Part shown: positions 25,701-35,599 of the stretch, in pieces | How positions within the stretch are numbered: the first letter of the stretch is position 1 | Layout: each line of letters begins with the position of its first letter | Source: Aquila chrysaetos chrysaetos | Taxonomy: Eukaryota; Chordata; Aves; Accipitriformes; Accipitridae | Assembly (NCBI RefSeq): GCF_900496995.4 | Contig: NC_044024.1 | Coordinates: forward strand, 20,214,698-20,278,697 | Direction: 5' to 3' | Length of the DNA stretch: 64,000 nucleotides | Translations under genes and position numbers: made by a program | The notes under the pieces: model-generated | Databases searched by the model: none | Seen by the model: the letters and a program-made list of their open reading frames with translations, nothing else | What the model was told of the DNA's origin: nothing

Positions 25701-27464
25701 TAGGCAGTTACTCAACTGTTACAGCTTATGAAACATTTGGGAAGTTCTGGTCTGCTGCTGCAGATAACTGTCCTTTTTAAGTTTCTACCGTTCCTGGTCT
25801 TGTCAGCTGTTTTTTTTTTTACCTGAAATTATCCTTTTCTGAAATAATCTGTGTTCTATGCGCACACACCCCCGAAAAAAAAAATCAGCAATAAACTTTC
25901 TGCAAAGGTAGCACTATCCTTTTGTTAGCAACTGGTTCAGTTCTATCATTAGCTGTGTTGAAAGAATCTCATCAGTATTTAAATTTGGAGGCATATGAGT
26001 CACTATGCAACTTATAAAAGAGAATATGTTCAGTTATTTTTAATCCTTGGTCAGGAGCACTAATTGTTATAAGGAGCTAATATTTCAGGAGGGCATTTTA
26101 TCTATCACAGTAACAGAAGAATCAATAATTCACAACATAAGGATTTAAAGAATATTGTTTTGTGTGTTGTCCATTGTATGTGCTTACACATTTTCCCCAA
26201 ATATGTATATTCATAATCACTCAGGCTTTAACAAGACTTTATTTGGACAAAGCAACGTTAGTTTGGAATGGTAATGCAGTGTCCGGGCAAGAAGAACTGA
26301 ATAAATTTTTTGAAATGTTGCCATCTAGTGAATTCCAGGTTAATATGTTGGACTGCCAGCCCGTTCACGGTAAGGTTGTATTACAATTTACTTATTTATT
26401 TTTCAGTCTTTTTGTAACTGTTGAAAGTGAACTGCAATTATAATAGTGCTTAATACTTCTCTTGGAACAAGGTTAGAGAAAATACTGCGGGTTGAAATGT
26501 CAAGTTGTGCATAAGTAAAGCACAAATCAAGAGGTGCAGCAACTCCACACTTTCTCATGTCTGGGAAAATATTTTAAGGACTTTTTTCTTAAGATAGTAT
26601 TCAAACGTGATGTATTTTTATGTATTGAAAAAGTCTGGCTTATCAGGTTATGTTGTCCTTGACAATCTCTAAGTCAAGAGACCTCTACTGTAGACTCTGA
26701 TACTGACGTGCAGTATAATGTGGAACAAATCATTAACCTGTGTGTACTTTGATTTCTTTACATCTAGAATAGATGTAAAGTTCTTCAGATTTCTGATTAA
26801 CAATTGCTAATGAAAGGCTTACATAATTGAGAAGTTAATAAATTCCTTCTAATAGATATTTTGGGAATCTGAGGAAGAAGCCTGTGGTCGAGGACGCTTG
26901 CTTTGCTCTGCTGTGAAAAAGATATAATCTCTGATAGCAGGGGAAAAAAGTGTATGCAACTTGCTAAATATAAATATATATATGTATATCTCAAATAACG
27001 GGAGCTTATTCTAAGCAAAAACTTGGGTGTTCATTATAGTGCTCTAAAATGAACAACATGAGATGAAAATGGAAAAGCCATTAAAAAGCAGTGTCGGTGA
27101 GCAAATACACCATTGTCTGTATAGAAATGATGCAATAAAACTGTACTTTTCAGGGGTGTGTAACAAATTGTTAGCCTATAACTAGTATAATCAGAATTGA
27201 ATGAAACTTCTGTGTATGTTTCCTACTTCTTTACCTGTTAGCCTTTGTTCGAGTTGTTTTCTTTGTACTTTTTCTCCTTGTGAAGAGCAAGCTACTCAAG
27301 GCCAGACAACAGTCCTCGTGGTGACAAGTGGGACAGTAAAATTTGATGGTGACAAGCAGCGCTACTTCAATCAGAACTTCTTGCTGACAGCACAAGCCAC
27401 ACCTACCAACACAGTGTGGAAGATCGCCAGTGACTGTTTCCGCTTTCAGGACTGGGCCAGTTAG
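22749..27464 (+). CDS. NXT2: NXT2, NTF2-related mRNA export protein (whole gene, 4 coding exons)
   Basis: The coding exons are 22,749-22,763, 24,973-25,059, 26,225-26,369 and 27,286-27,464. Spliced, they give 426 nt, or 141 aa plus stop, close to human NXT2 (142) and NXT1 (140). The whole protein is one NTF2-like domain. The family pairs with the large export receptor NXF1 (TAP) and helps carry mRNA through nuclear pores. Visible hallmarks are the N-terminal [20 protein letters not shown], the VWNGNAVSG and [17 protein letters not shown] stretches, and the C-terminal [15 protein letters not shown]. Residues such as [13 protein letters not shown] and [10 protein letters not shown] fit NXT2 better than its paralogue NXT1. 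The multi-exon structure rules out a retrocopy, and synteny with KCNE5 and ACSL4 supports the name. All introns are GT-AG. Confidence 0.96.
22887..22908 (+). other. G-quadruplex motif in NXT2 intron 1
   Basis: Five runs of three or four G are separated by loops of one to three bases on the non-template strand, about 125 nt after the first donor site. This fits the G3N1-7 quadruplex rule. Such motifs are common just downstream of CpG-island promoters; a function here is inference. Confidence 0.6.
23235..23465 (+). mobile_element. CR1 LINE 3' fragment, old, in NXT2 intron 1
   Basis: Wording typical of the avian CR1 3' end is recognisable but diverged: 'gaaatctccatcctcagagatgttcaaaatgtgactggagatagg', later 'ggaccagatggcttccagaagt' and 'ctttcagcctaaatt'. 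No 5' part or reverse transcriptase frame is present, as expected for a 5'-truncated copy. It lies in the same orientation as NXT2. Confidence 0.7.
24973..25059 (+). CDS. NXT2: NXT2 coding exon 2
   Basis: 87 nt, phase 0 at both ends. The acceptor is ctctccag|GAT and the donor AGG|GTACGT. It encodes [20 protein letters not shown] plus YETMDKRRR, the first helices of the NTF2-like fold (residues 6-34). Confidence 0.96.
26225..26369 (+). CDS. NXT2: NXT2 coding exon 3
   Basis: 145 nt. The acceptor is atcactcag|GCT and the donor CAC G|GTAAGG, leaving phase 1. It encodes residues 35-82, from [19 protein letters not shown] to LDCQPVH, and one base of the next codon. It includes the strand-rich centre of the NTF2-like fold. 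Confidence 0.96.
27286..27464 (+). CDS. NXT2: NXT2 coding exon 4 with stop
   Basis: 179 nt. The acceptor is cttgtgaag|AGCAAGC. It completes Glu-83 and runs to the conserved C-terminus [15 protein letters not shown] followed by TAG. These strands form the dimer interface with NXF1 in known family structures. Confidence 0.96.
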
Positions 27465-27676
27465 TGAGGATTGCCTACGGGAAGTGACCTCTCTCATTCG
27501 ACATGTTGAAGTTAGCTGTACGGACAGCCGTTCTCCACGTATGGGAAACGCTAACTCTTCGTGTTGCAGCTGTCATTCTGGAAGGTCTACAGACGTTTCG
27601 GAGTTGATCCCAATGACCATGGGTTTAGTAGTAAACAATCATAAAACGTGAGAGGTTGCTTGTGTTAGTTGAACGT

Positions 27677-27682
27677 AATAAA
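27677..27682 (+). terminator. NXT2: NXT2 proximal poly(A) signal AATAAA
   Basis: The first canonical hexamer after the NXT2 stop, 213 nt downstream. A GU-rich stretch (gtgaggtgtgttgg) follows about 20 nt later, as expected of a cleavage element. Other hexamers lie at 29,555-29,560 and 30,400-30,405. Confidence 0.6.
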
Positions 27683-29554
27683 ATGCTCAAGGCAGTGAGG
27701 TGTGTTGGAATCATTCCTAAAATGCCTTATAAGCAGCTATGCTGCCACTTCCAGACTTCTTGTGTGTAATGCTGAAACTCTACTATTTGAACACAAAATC
27801 CTCTTAATGTACAATTCTGACCAAACATGTAATTTTTTCAACTTGAAAAGATCTGATTTTACAGTAGCATCTTCCCTCTTTTGGAGAAGATGCTCGTGAC
27901 GTGTAGATAGAGTTCTTAAAGCTACCTACTCTTGGTTGTAAGAGGCTAGGAAGGATTGACAATGATTTCTACTGTTTGTGAAAGTAGCAAATACAGCTCC
28001 TCAGTGTGTAATCTCTCAAATAATCCATTGGAAAGCTAATGTTACCGTCTCTGATATGAAAGGACTAAATAGTCTCATCAGGTTTCCTTTTGGCTTAAGC
28101 TTCTCAGCCTTTGGTTGTAGTTAATTTGCATTGATCCATACGTAGGACATGCTGAATGATTCAGAGCTCCTGTGCCAACAGTTCTTCTCTCATGCACCTG
28201 AAGGACTTCAAACTGATTATTTTTCTTTTGAAGTCTTACAGTGTAAGAAATAGGTCAGTTACATTGTTTCTGTTTGCTTTAACTGTAAATTCTGTTGCCA
28301 TGCAGTTTGGACTATTTTTCCCATATTCAGTCTGCAGGTTTTGATTCCCTACTGTCTTTTCAGGAAACACTATAGTAAAAAAGTGGCACTGAAAGTGTGC
28401 ATTACTGTGAAGCCTTCAATTTTTCTCTTCAGTACTGTTATTCAGAGCAGGTGCTTTGATTATTTTCAACTTAGAAGAACAGCTCTGAACACAAATACCA
28501 TCCTCCTCTCGTGCAGATTTTTGCTGTAGTTTTCATGTTCTTTTTAAATATTGCCTTTAATTATTGATTCTGGGGGTTTTGTGTGTCTTTAAATTTGCAG
28601 TTTAAAGCTTTCAGCTGCTTTAAAATAGTTTTCAAGACTGCAGGTTAAGACTGTCCATCTTAACTTGGGAACTTAAGAGTAAATCTGAATATCAGCAGAT
28701 TTGTTTCAAACTGGTACATTTATTTGAAGCTGAGTAAAAAAATATATCAAAGTTTAGCTATATATGTGAGAGTGTAGTTGCTTGTAACTGAAAATACATG
28801 AGGGGAACTTGTAACGCTGATCTTAATATGTGTTGCAAAGACAGCAGCAACCTGAATACAAAACCAGTTACGATTGTAGCTCACTTGTTTTTATGACTTA
28901 AATCAGGAAAACTGTGAAAATGAACAATGTCTAACTTGTGTAAAACATCTTAAAAAATCTGTAGTTTGCGGTATAATCCCACAAATAATGGGATGTTTAA
29001 GTGGAATGGGTAATTTTATTTCCTTTTAAGGCACTCTAGTCTTTACATCAGTAAGTTAGAATTAGTAACCTGTCTCTATTCAGAAGCTGTTTATGTTCTG
29101 AACTATTGTGTAACTGTTTTTCAGCCTGAAGAATATGAATTCCTGCAAAACAATGCAAGAAGTCCAGAATTTTTGAAAACTGTAACTACATTGTTATTTC
29201 TGTATGTAGTGAAGAAGGAGTCGCTCTATTTAATTACTGTTTGTTCTTAACAGAATATGCGAGGTTCATATATTTGTATTTCTTCTAGAAGTTTGAAAAG
29301 AAAACTTAACCCTAAATTTGCCTGTTAACTGATACAGCATTGTTGAACTGTGACAGTGGCATGGTGTGCTCTTCTGTTTTTTTTAATTTGCTGTTGATGA
29401 TATAAGTAGTGTTACAGATCTGCTTTGCATACACAAAACAGGTTTTGACTTTTGAAATGTAGTAATGGGTGCAACTGTAGCATTTGCTTGTTGAACTTTG
29501 AAGGCAGTCACCAGAAGACACACTTTTATCTGTACCTGATAAGCTTGTCCTGGA

Positions 29555-29560
29555 AATAAA
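29555..29560 (+). terminator. NXT2: Candidate distal NXT2 poly(A) signal
   Basis: AATAAA within AT-rich sequence that could be an extended NXT2 3' UTR of about 2.1 kb. Use of this site is inference. Confidence 0.3.
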
Positions 29561-30399
29561 TACTTATCAGGTATTTTTATTCAAGTTTTAATTTGTATAG
29601 TAGTTTTTAAGCTTTTTCTAGGCAGATTGGGAAATTTAGAATATATGAGGCAATGATTCAATCAAATGTTATTCTTCTCAGTTATTTTCATGTTATTCAA
29701 ATGCAGGCTGCTTTTAAATCTGACTTCTGCAATTAATATTAAAAAACCCCAAACAAACAAAAAAAAGCCACCACTACCTGGAACATTACTTAGGAAGCTT
29801 ACTATCTGGCCTAGCTGGACAAACACAGTTTAAACTCTTACTTAGTAAGATGTATAGTTGGAATTGGACTTGGTGTGCATACAGGGTTTTTTGGAGAGAA
29901 GTTAGCAGAAGAGAACCTAGAAATGCTTTTTATTCTGTTCAGTACAAAACCATCCGGATGGTTTAGTGTTCCTTGTTGCTGATTCTGCTCTAATATCTGA
30001 AATTTACAACAGGTGTCTATAAAGTGAACATGTTTATGCTCTAAACTGTAAATGGGAGTTAATACTACCATTTTTTGCTGTTTGATACCAAGTTACTAAC
30101 GTACAACTGGTTGGTGAAACAAAGCCAGCTGAAGAGCTAAGCACTTCCACATAATAAATTGTGGCTACTGAAGACTTGATAGATCTTCTCTTTTGTGTAT
30201 ATTCCCTGTATTGTCTGTCTTAGTCACTGTGTTTATGTTGCTTTGTTCTTTTGGCATACTACAGTTAAATTGACTTAAAATACTTGTGCTGTTCCTTGGA
30301 CTGGAGAAAAGTGACTTGTTCAGATGGTATGAATGATTTGTTCTGATAGTTTTGATATGCATATGCTTCCTTATCCTGCTTGGAGAAAAGCACGTTATA

Positions 30400-30405
30400 A
30401 ATAAA
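30400..30405 (+). terminator. NXT2: Candidate distal NXT2 poly(A) signal
   Basis: AATAAA followed by T-rich sequence; it would give an NXT2 3' UTR of about 2.9 kb. RNA evidence is needed to choose among the hexamers. Confidence 0.3.
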
Positions 30406-32724
30406 TACTGTTTTATCAGTAAAGTAACTTTCTACATTTGAATATATTTTGTAAGTTTTTGAAATTGTTTAAGACCTGTTGTAAGATTAATTTAAAAAAA
30501 AACAACCTACCTGATGTTCTACTTTTTTATTATTATTATTAGCAGTTTTCATAGTTTGTTCTTATGATATTAAAAGTGCAAGAAGTAATTTGTGGCTTCC
30601 TTATCTTTATGACTTGTGTTCTAGGTATGAGTTATGTGTTCTGATTGTTGCAGCATGGTGCTGGGGCACTGCAGAGCGGGCTGGCTGTGAGCTCTTTGTC
30701 AGCGCTGCAGTAAAATGTGGCTGGAATAACCACCCTATAGCAAATGCCTCACCAAGAGCACTGTCAGGCAGTAAAGGGTGTTGAACTGGCTAGAGTAACA
30801 ATCTCAAATTGACGTTTCCCTCTCAAATTTACTGAAGTTTAGACTGCTGTCCAAAAAATACCTGAAGTCAAACAAAACTTCTGGCAGATCCTTGGACTGT
30901 AAATATTTTCACAGAGAGCATATTGTTGTGCCTCTGCTGTTTCTCTGCTAAGAAGAAATGAAACACTCAAATGTGGAATGGTTCACATGACAACTCTGGT
31001 GATTTATTAGCTTTATTTTGCTGTTTAAAACATCAAATTACTAATGAACATTTACAGGGTGTAGACAGCAGATTTTAGTTGGTGGCAATGAAAAGATGGG
31101 GATGCTAATGCAAGGTCAACAGTTACGTGGAAACAGACATTGTTCTAGAAACAATGTGAAATATGTTGTAAAGTTCTTGCTGTGTTTGAAGGTGTAGATT
31201 TCAGTGAGGTTTTGCAAGCAGCCACTTTTTGTGATGATCCTGAGGAAGGCTCTGACAGCTGATGCAGTGTAAAGGTTTAGGAGTGCTGGGGAAAATAAAT
31301 CACAGTTAGGGCCAAAACAGAAGATATTTTTGCATGCATGTTGAAAGCGAATCCAGAAATTGCTCTTTCAATATTCTCCCTGGGCTGATGAAAAGAATAG
31401 TTAAGTCTTTCTAAACAAGCTTTTCTTTTCTGGTCTTAACTGAGAAGAAGTAGGTCATTGATAGCTGAGCTTATTCCTTCAGAAGGCTGGGTTTAATAAT
31501 ATAAATAAATCTATCTTGTTATCTTTTGTGTCCAGTGATTGAATGGACTACGGCGACTAAATGGCCATTTTGCCCTGCATCGGTAATACAGGTGCCTTAG
31601 AATATACTATTGATGGAAAAAAGTGTGTTGAATTTCAGTGGCTAATTTTTGTTTTCTTACAATCTAATTCAGTTCAGTCCCAGTGGGTTTGCAGCTTCAT
31701 GGTTTTTTAAGGTTTCCAACCAGTACACAATGTATTGGACTTACTAAAACAAACAAAAATAAATGAATGTTGCTGCTGGGCTTAATACTTATTTATCGAG
31801 GTCTCTGTATGCCACAATATGAATTCCTGTTGGGCGTTCGAGTACTTTGGTGTGTGTATTCGTGCCAACAGAGTAAGAATGAACTCAGTGTGAACTTACA
31901 TTACTGGCTCTGCAATATAACCTTCTGTCAGCTACAGCATGTTCCTAGGTTCTGAGTGTTTAAAGCAGACTTTTCTTCAGAACATGGCACATCCGTGCTG
32001 AATCCTTAGGCTCATCTGGATGGAACAATCCATAGGGGCACTGTGAGTTCTTGTGTGTAACTGAATTGATTTAGGAGGCTTGAATTCCTAACGGACTGAC
32101 GTTTTGCTACTCTGAAAGGCTTAATTTTATTTTTTATTTTCTCCCAGCCCTGGGGCAGTGCTGCTTGGTAGGGCAGTCTAACCTGGTTTCGTAGGGTTCC
32201 TGTTCCCAGCTGAACTCTACGGGTGTTGCTTTCATTGGAAAATCTGAGGGGTTCATTCAAGTGGATAGTGCTGTTGTCAGTTAGAGTTCCATAGGACTCT
32301 TAACTCCCCTCTATAACTATTCCATGGTACACTTTCCTCTTTAATTTGTGATTTAACAGAGTTTAGAACAGTATGTGGACTGTAACAAAAAATGGTACTG
32401 TGTGTTTATGGGAAAAAGATAAACTGTATTAAGCATATCTGTATGTATGGTGTATATCTTGTTCCAGTGTAAACTACAGTTAATCCACGATGATGTTATC
32501 TTATTTAAACATCTGTTTGAACTGTAAGAATAGATGAACTGATGTAAATCACAGATTACTACAGTTCACTGAGACCTTGTGATTCTTTCAGTTATTGAAA
32601 GGTACAGATAGAACAGGAGATAATTAGAATTAGATGCTTTGTTAGTTACTTGGCAGGAGGTCTTGTGCTTTCTGTATTTGTGAACTGTCTAATGAAAGGT
32701 AAACTTTTTCACAAGGGTAGCCCC

Positions 32725-32747
32725 TTTTTTTTTTTTTTTTTTTTTTT
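32725..32747. repeat. Poly-T tract, 23 nt
   Basis: An uninterrupted run of 23 T. A recognisable retroelement body is not attached on either side. Confidence 0.9.
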
Positions 32748-33357
32748 AGGTAGGACCCAAATACAGTATGTTGCACATACTTTGTGTTTTGGGGGGGGAG
32801 AGAAATGGATTATGAAGGTACGTAATCAGTGGTATTTGTTGGACACTGACTCAGAGGGACTGCCACAACAAGCTTTCAGCTTTGTCTACAGAATGAAGCA
32901 GTGGAAAGCAGTTAGTCACCAGGTGATATTAAATACAATGTGTTAAGCACACATTTTAGTGTCCAGTGCATTTAATGTGTGCAGATCTCTCAAGAACACT
33001 GGAACAGTCCTTCCCCTATACTTGTCTAATCTGTCTGAGTTCAGGGGTAGCAGTTAGCACTGTAGTTCCTGAACACTTTCTAAGCTGTTAGTCTGTAATG
33101 CCTCTTAGAGGCCAGAGTCCTGCTGATGGGCAGTGGTCAGGCAAGAAAAAGAGAAGTTAATCACTGAGGTTAAAATAAAAGGGTTTGAGATATGCGTAAT
33201 GATTCCCTCTTTCTTACAGGGGGAAACATTGGTTGTGGTCAGCCTAATTCTGATTGTACCAAAGGAAATCCTCACAGAAAATCTTCTAGTGGGGCTGATA
33301 CACTGTTTTAGTTATCCCAGTGTGAAATTTCATTAGACAGTCAGCTTCTGCAGCTTA

Positions 33358-33392
33358 AAATATATATTTATATGTGCATATATATATATATT
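33358..33392. repeat. TA-rich microsatellite
   Basis: Alternating TATATA with two interruptions (TTTA, GTGCA). Confidence 0.8.
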
Positions 33393-34580
33393 GCTTATGG
33401 CTCATCAAAAAGTCGAGGTTGAAGTTAGCACTTGCATTTTCCAGAGATACTGTCTGAATCCCTGCAGATGGAGGTAGCTGACTAGAACTTTTACTGTTGT
33501 CTAACTGCTTGACAGGGGATTTTAAGAATATTGGCAGTTTGTTGGTTTCTCTGACATCCTTTTCCCCACACGATGCTAACTACTGCGTTTTCTTTGCTGA
33601 GCTAAAGATTTTGCATACATCTACTGATAGAACGCTGGCATGTAGTACTATTGCATGTACTCCCATTGAAATTGTTTCTGGAGCTTGAATTTTTTCCCTG
33701 CCCCATACTTTTCAATTATTAAAATGTCTAAGTATTCACAAGATACTGTTTGATATGTAATGATACTTTATAATTTGGTCTGTGGATATTGTGGTAGTTT
33801 TCTACAGTGACAAAGCTGACTTGGTAATGGCCGGTCCTCTCAAGGGTTTGTTTTTTTTTTTTAAACTCATCACTTGAGGTATTCAGTTTACAATGATTTC
33901 GCACAGTTATAGTAGAGATAGCAAGATGCAGTAGTTGCCAAATATAGGAAAGCCGTTCTGCTGTGGAAAGAACAGGCACGAGTGTTAGGAAACCAAAGTC
34001 TACAACATAAAAATCTCTCCTACTTTGAATTTAATGTCAAAGCTTCTTTTGCCTGCAGTGTGGTTTGGGTAAAATCCAAGTAGTAGTTTGGATTGTGTAG
34101 TGCAGCATTGCTAGTGAAGGTACTTGTTCCTTGGAATTGTTCACTAATCTTTATCTGAAAAAAAAAAAACAACAACAAAAAAAAAACAAACCAAGAAATG
34201 ATAGACTATGAACGTGGCTGGAACATCAGGCACAACCTTTGCCTGCCTAGCTTTTTTTGTAGAAAGCGTACGCTGTGTGTTGTTTTAATCTTCAGGTTTA
34301 ACTTGTACAAAGACAGCCGTGGAACCGCGCGTCTCCGCGTGGGGAAGGACGTTCCCGACGGCTTCGGCAGTTCGTGTGCGTGGGCAAAGCCCCGGTGCCG
34401 CGGTGGCCGGGGCGCCGGGCTTTCCGCGTGGGAACACCTTCGCTTTCTGAGCTCTTTTTGGCGAGTGCTCCCACGTAAGCCAGACCAACCTTGCTGTGAC
34501 AGAACGAGACCCGACCCTCCCCATCGGCTGTACCTGGCGTAACTCTCGGCGCTCGGAACCGGCAGGAGGGCGCGTCCCAC

Positions 34581-34745
34581 AACGGCGGCCGAGCCCGAAG
34601 GAACTTGGGTCCGGAACGGCGGCCGAGCCCGAAGAAGGAACTTGGGTCCGGAACGGCGGCCGAGCCCGAAGAAGGAACTTGGGTCCCGAACGGCAGCCGA
34701 GCTCGAAGAAGGAACTTGGGTCCGGAACGGCAGCCGAGCCGCTTT
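34581..34745. repeat. 37-bp minisatellite, about 4.5 copies
   Basis: Units begin at 34,581 (34 bp, lacking one GAA), 34,615, 34,652 and 34,689 (37 bp each), and a partial copy starts at 34,726. Each starts AACGGCGGCCGAGCCCGAAG and ends GAACTTGGGTCCGG, with only a few substitutions. The unit length is one more than a multiple of three and stop-free in every reading frame, which explains the several overlapping open frames here on both strands. It lies about 200 bp beyond the KCNE5 stop. Confidence 0.92.
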
Positions 34746-34895
34746 GAAGGGACGCGGAGCGCTGCCCGCAGCAGCGGCCCTGCGCGGGGCGGGTAACGAG
34801 GTGGAGCACACGCCGATTTTAAGGACGGCGACCTTAAACCGAGCTCTAAAGACGACTGATGAGAGAGAGGCCTCCGGACGCGCGCGGTGCGGGCG

Positions 34896-34901
34896 TTTAT
34901 T
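34896..34901 (-). terminator. KCNE5: KCNE5 poly(A) signal AATAAA
   Basis: The minus strand reads AATAAA only 41 nt after the KCNE5 stop codon. In this GC-rich setting a chance AATAAA is unlikely, so it is probably real, giving a 3' UTR of only about 60-70 nt. Confidence 0.55.
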
Positions 34902-34942
34902 GTGGAAAAAGCGGTACAAATCAGCCCGGGCGCGGGCCGCGC

Positions 34943-35290
34943 TCACATCAGCCGCTGGCCCTCGGCGGGGCCGCCCTCCTCGGCCGGCTGGCCCGGGCCG
35001 CCGCCGCCGCCGCGGCCCCAGTCGCGTTCGATGTAGAGGTGGTAGGGATCGTGCTTGGACTCCAGCTTCCGCGAGCGGGTGTAGGCCAGGATGAGCCCCC
35101 CGGCCAAGCAGCCGTAGAAGATCATGATGAGCAGGATGTACAGCGAGGCGTCTCCCCCCGGACCGGACCCGGAGCGGGAGCCGGACTCGAACCCGGATCC
35201 CGCCGCGCTGGCGTTCCCGCCGCCGCCGCGCAGCTCCCGCAGCAGCGCGCCGAGCAGCGCCTGCAGCCGCCGCGGCTCGCTGCAGTTCAT
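34943..35290 (-). CDS. KCNE5: KCNE5, voltage-gated potassium channel regulatory subunit
   Basis: A single-exon 115-aa type I membrane protein, shorter than human KCNE5 (142 aa). It starts MNCSEPRRLQALLGALLREL like the mammalian protein. Two N-glycosylation sequons lie outside the membrane: N2-C-S and N26-A-S. One transmembrane helix (about 50-70, LYILLIMIFYGCLAGGLILA) is followed by TRSRKLESKHDPYHLYIERDW (71-91), the juxtamembrane motif of the KCNE family. A Gly/Pro/Glu-rich tail follows. KCNE5 assembles with KCNQ1 and related channels at the plasma membrane and generally lowers their current at physiological voltages. The start has G at -3. Position between NXT2 and ACSL4 confirms the name. 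The tail is shorter and the juxtamembrane motif more canonical than in mammals. Confidence 0.95.
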   Translation of the reverse strand: MNCSEPRRLQALLGALLRELRGGGGNASAAGSGFESGSRSGSGPGGDASLYILLIMIFYGCLAGGLILAYTRSRKLESKHDPYHLYIERDWGRGGGGGPGQPAEEGGPAEGQRLM

Positions 35291-35599
35291 GGCCCGGCCG
35301 CGGCCGGAGCGCGGCTCCGCTCCGCTCCGCTCGGCCGGAGCCTCGGAAGGAGCCGCTGGAAAACGGGCTTCGCGCTCCCGTCCTCAATTAGCGCTGGGGC
35401 CAGCGTCTGGGAGCTGATTGGAGAAGCTGTGTCCGTACCGGTGGGGGGGGGGGAGCTCGGAGTACCGCGCCGGCAGTGCAGGTTAAACGGCTTGGGCGAC
35501 GAACCGCAGGACCGAGCCCCTCTGCTCGAGAGGCGGCAGCCGCAGCCGGGCTGCCTGGGCACCTCTGACCTGCCTCTGCGAGATCCAGCCTCCTCCCAG

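Larger units (their letters stand above)
30430..34320. other. Intergenic DNA between NXT2 and KCNE5
   Basis: No coding exon was recognised. It contains simple repeats: a 23-nt T-run at 32,725-32,747, an alternating TA stretch at about 33,358-33,392, and an A-rich run with CAA units at about 34,158-34,193 that looks like a retroposon tail or plain low complexity. The GC content rises from about 34,300 into the KCNE5 island. Confidence 0.55.

Noticed and set aside
34158-34193. A-rich run as the tail of a retroposon
   Set aside because: No retroposon body or target-site duplication could be identified; plain low complexity is simpler.
34496-35094. Several repeated-sequence plus-strand frames (for example with PERRPSPKKELGS units)
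   Set aside because: They are translations of the stop-free 37-bp minisatellite in different phases, not evidence of a protein.
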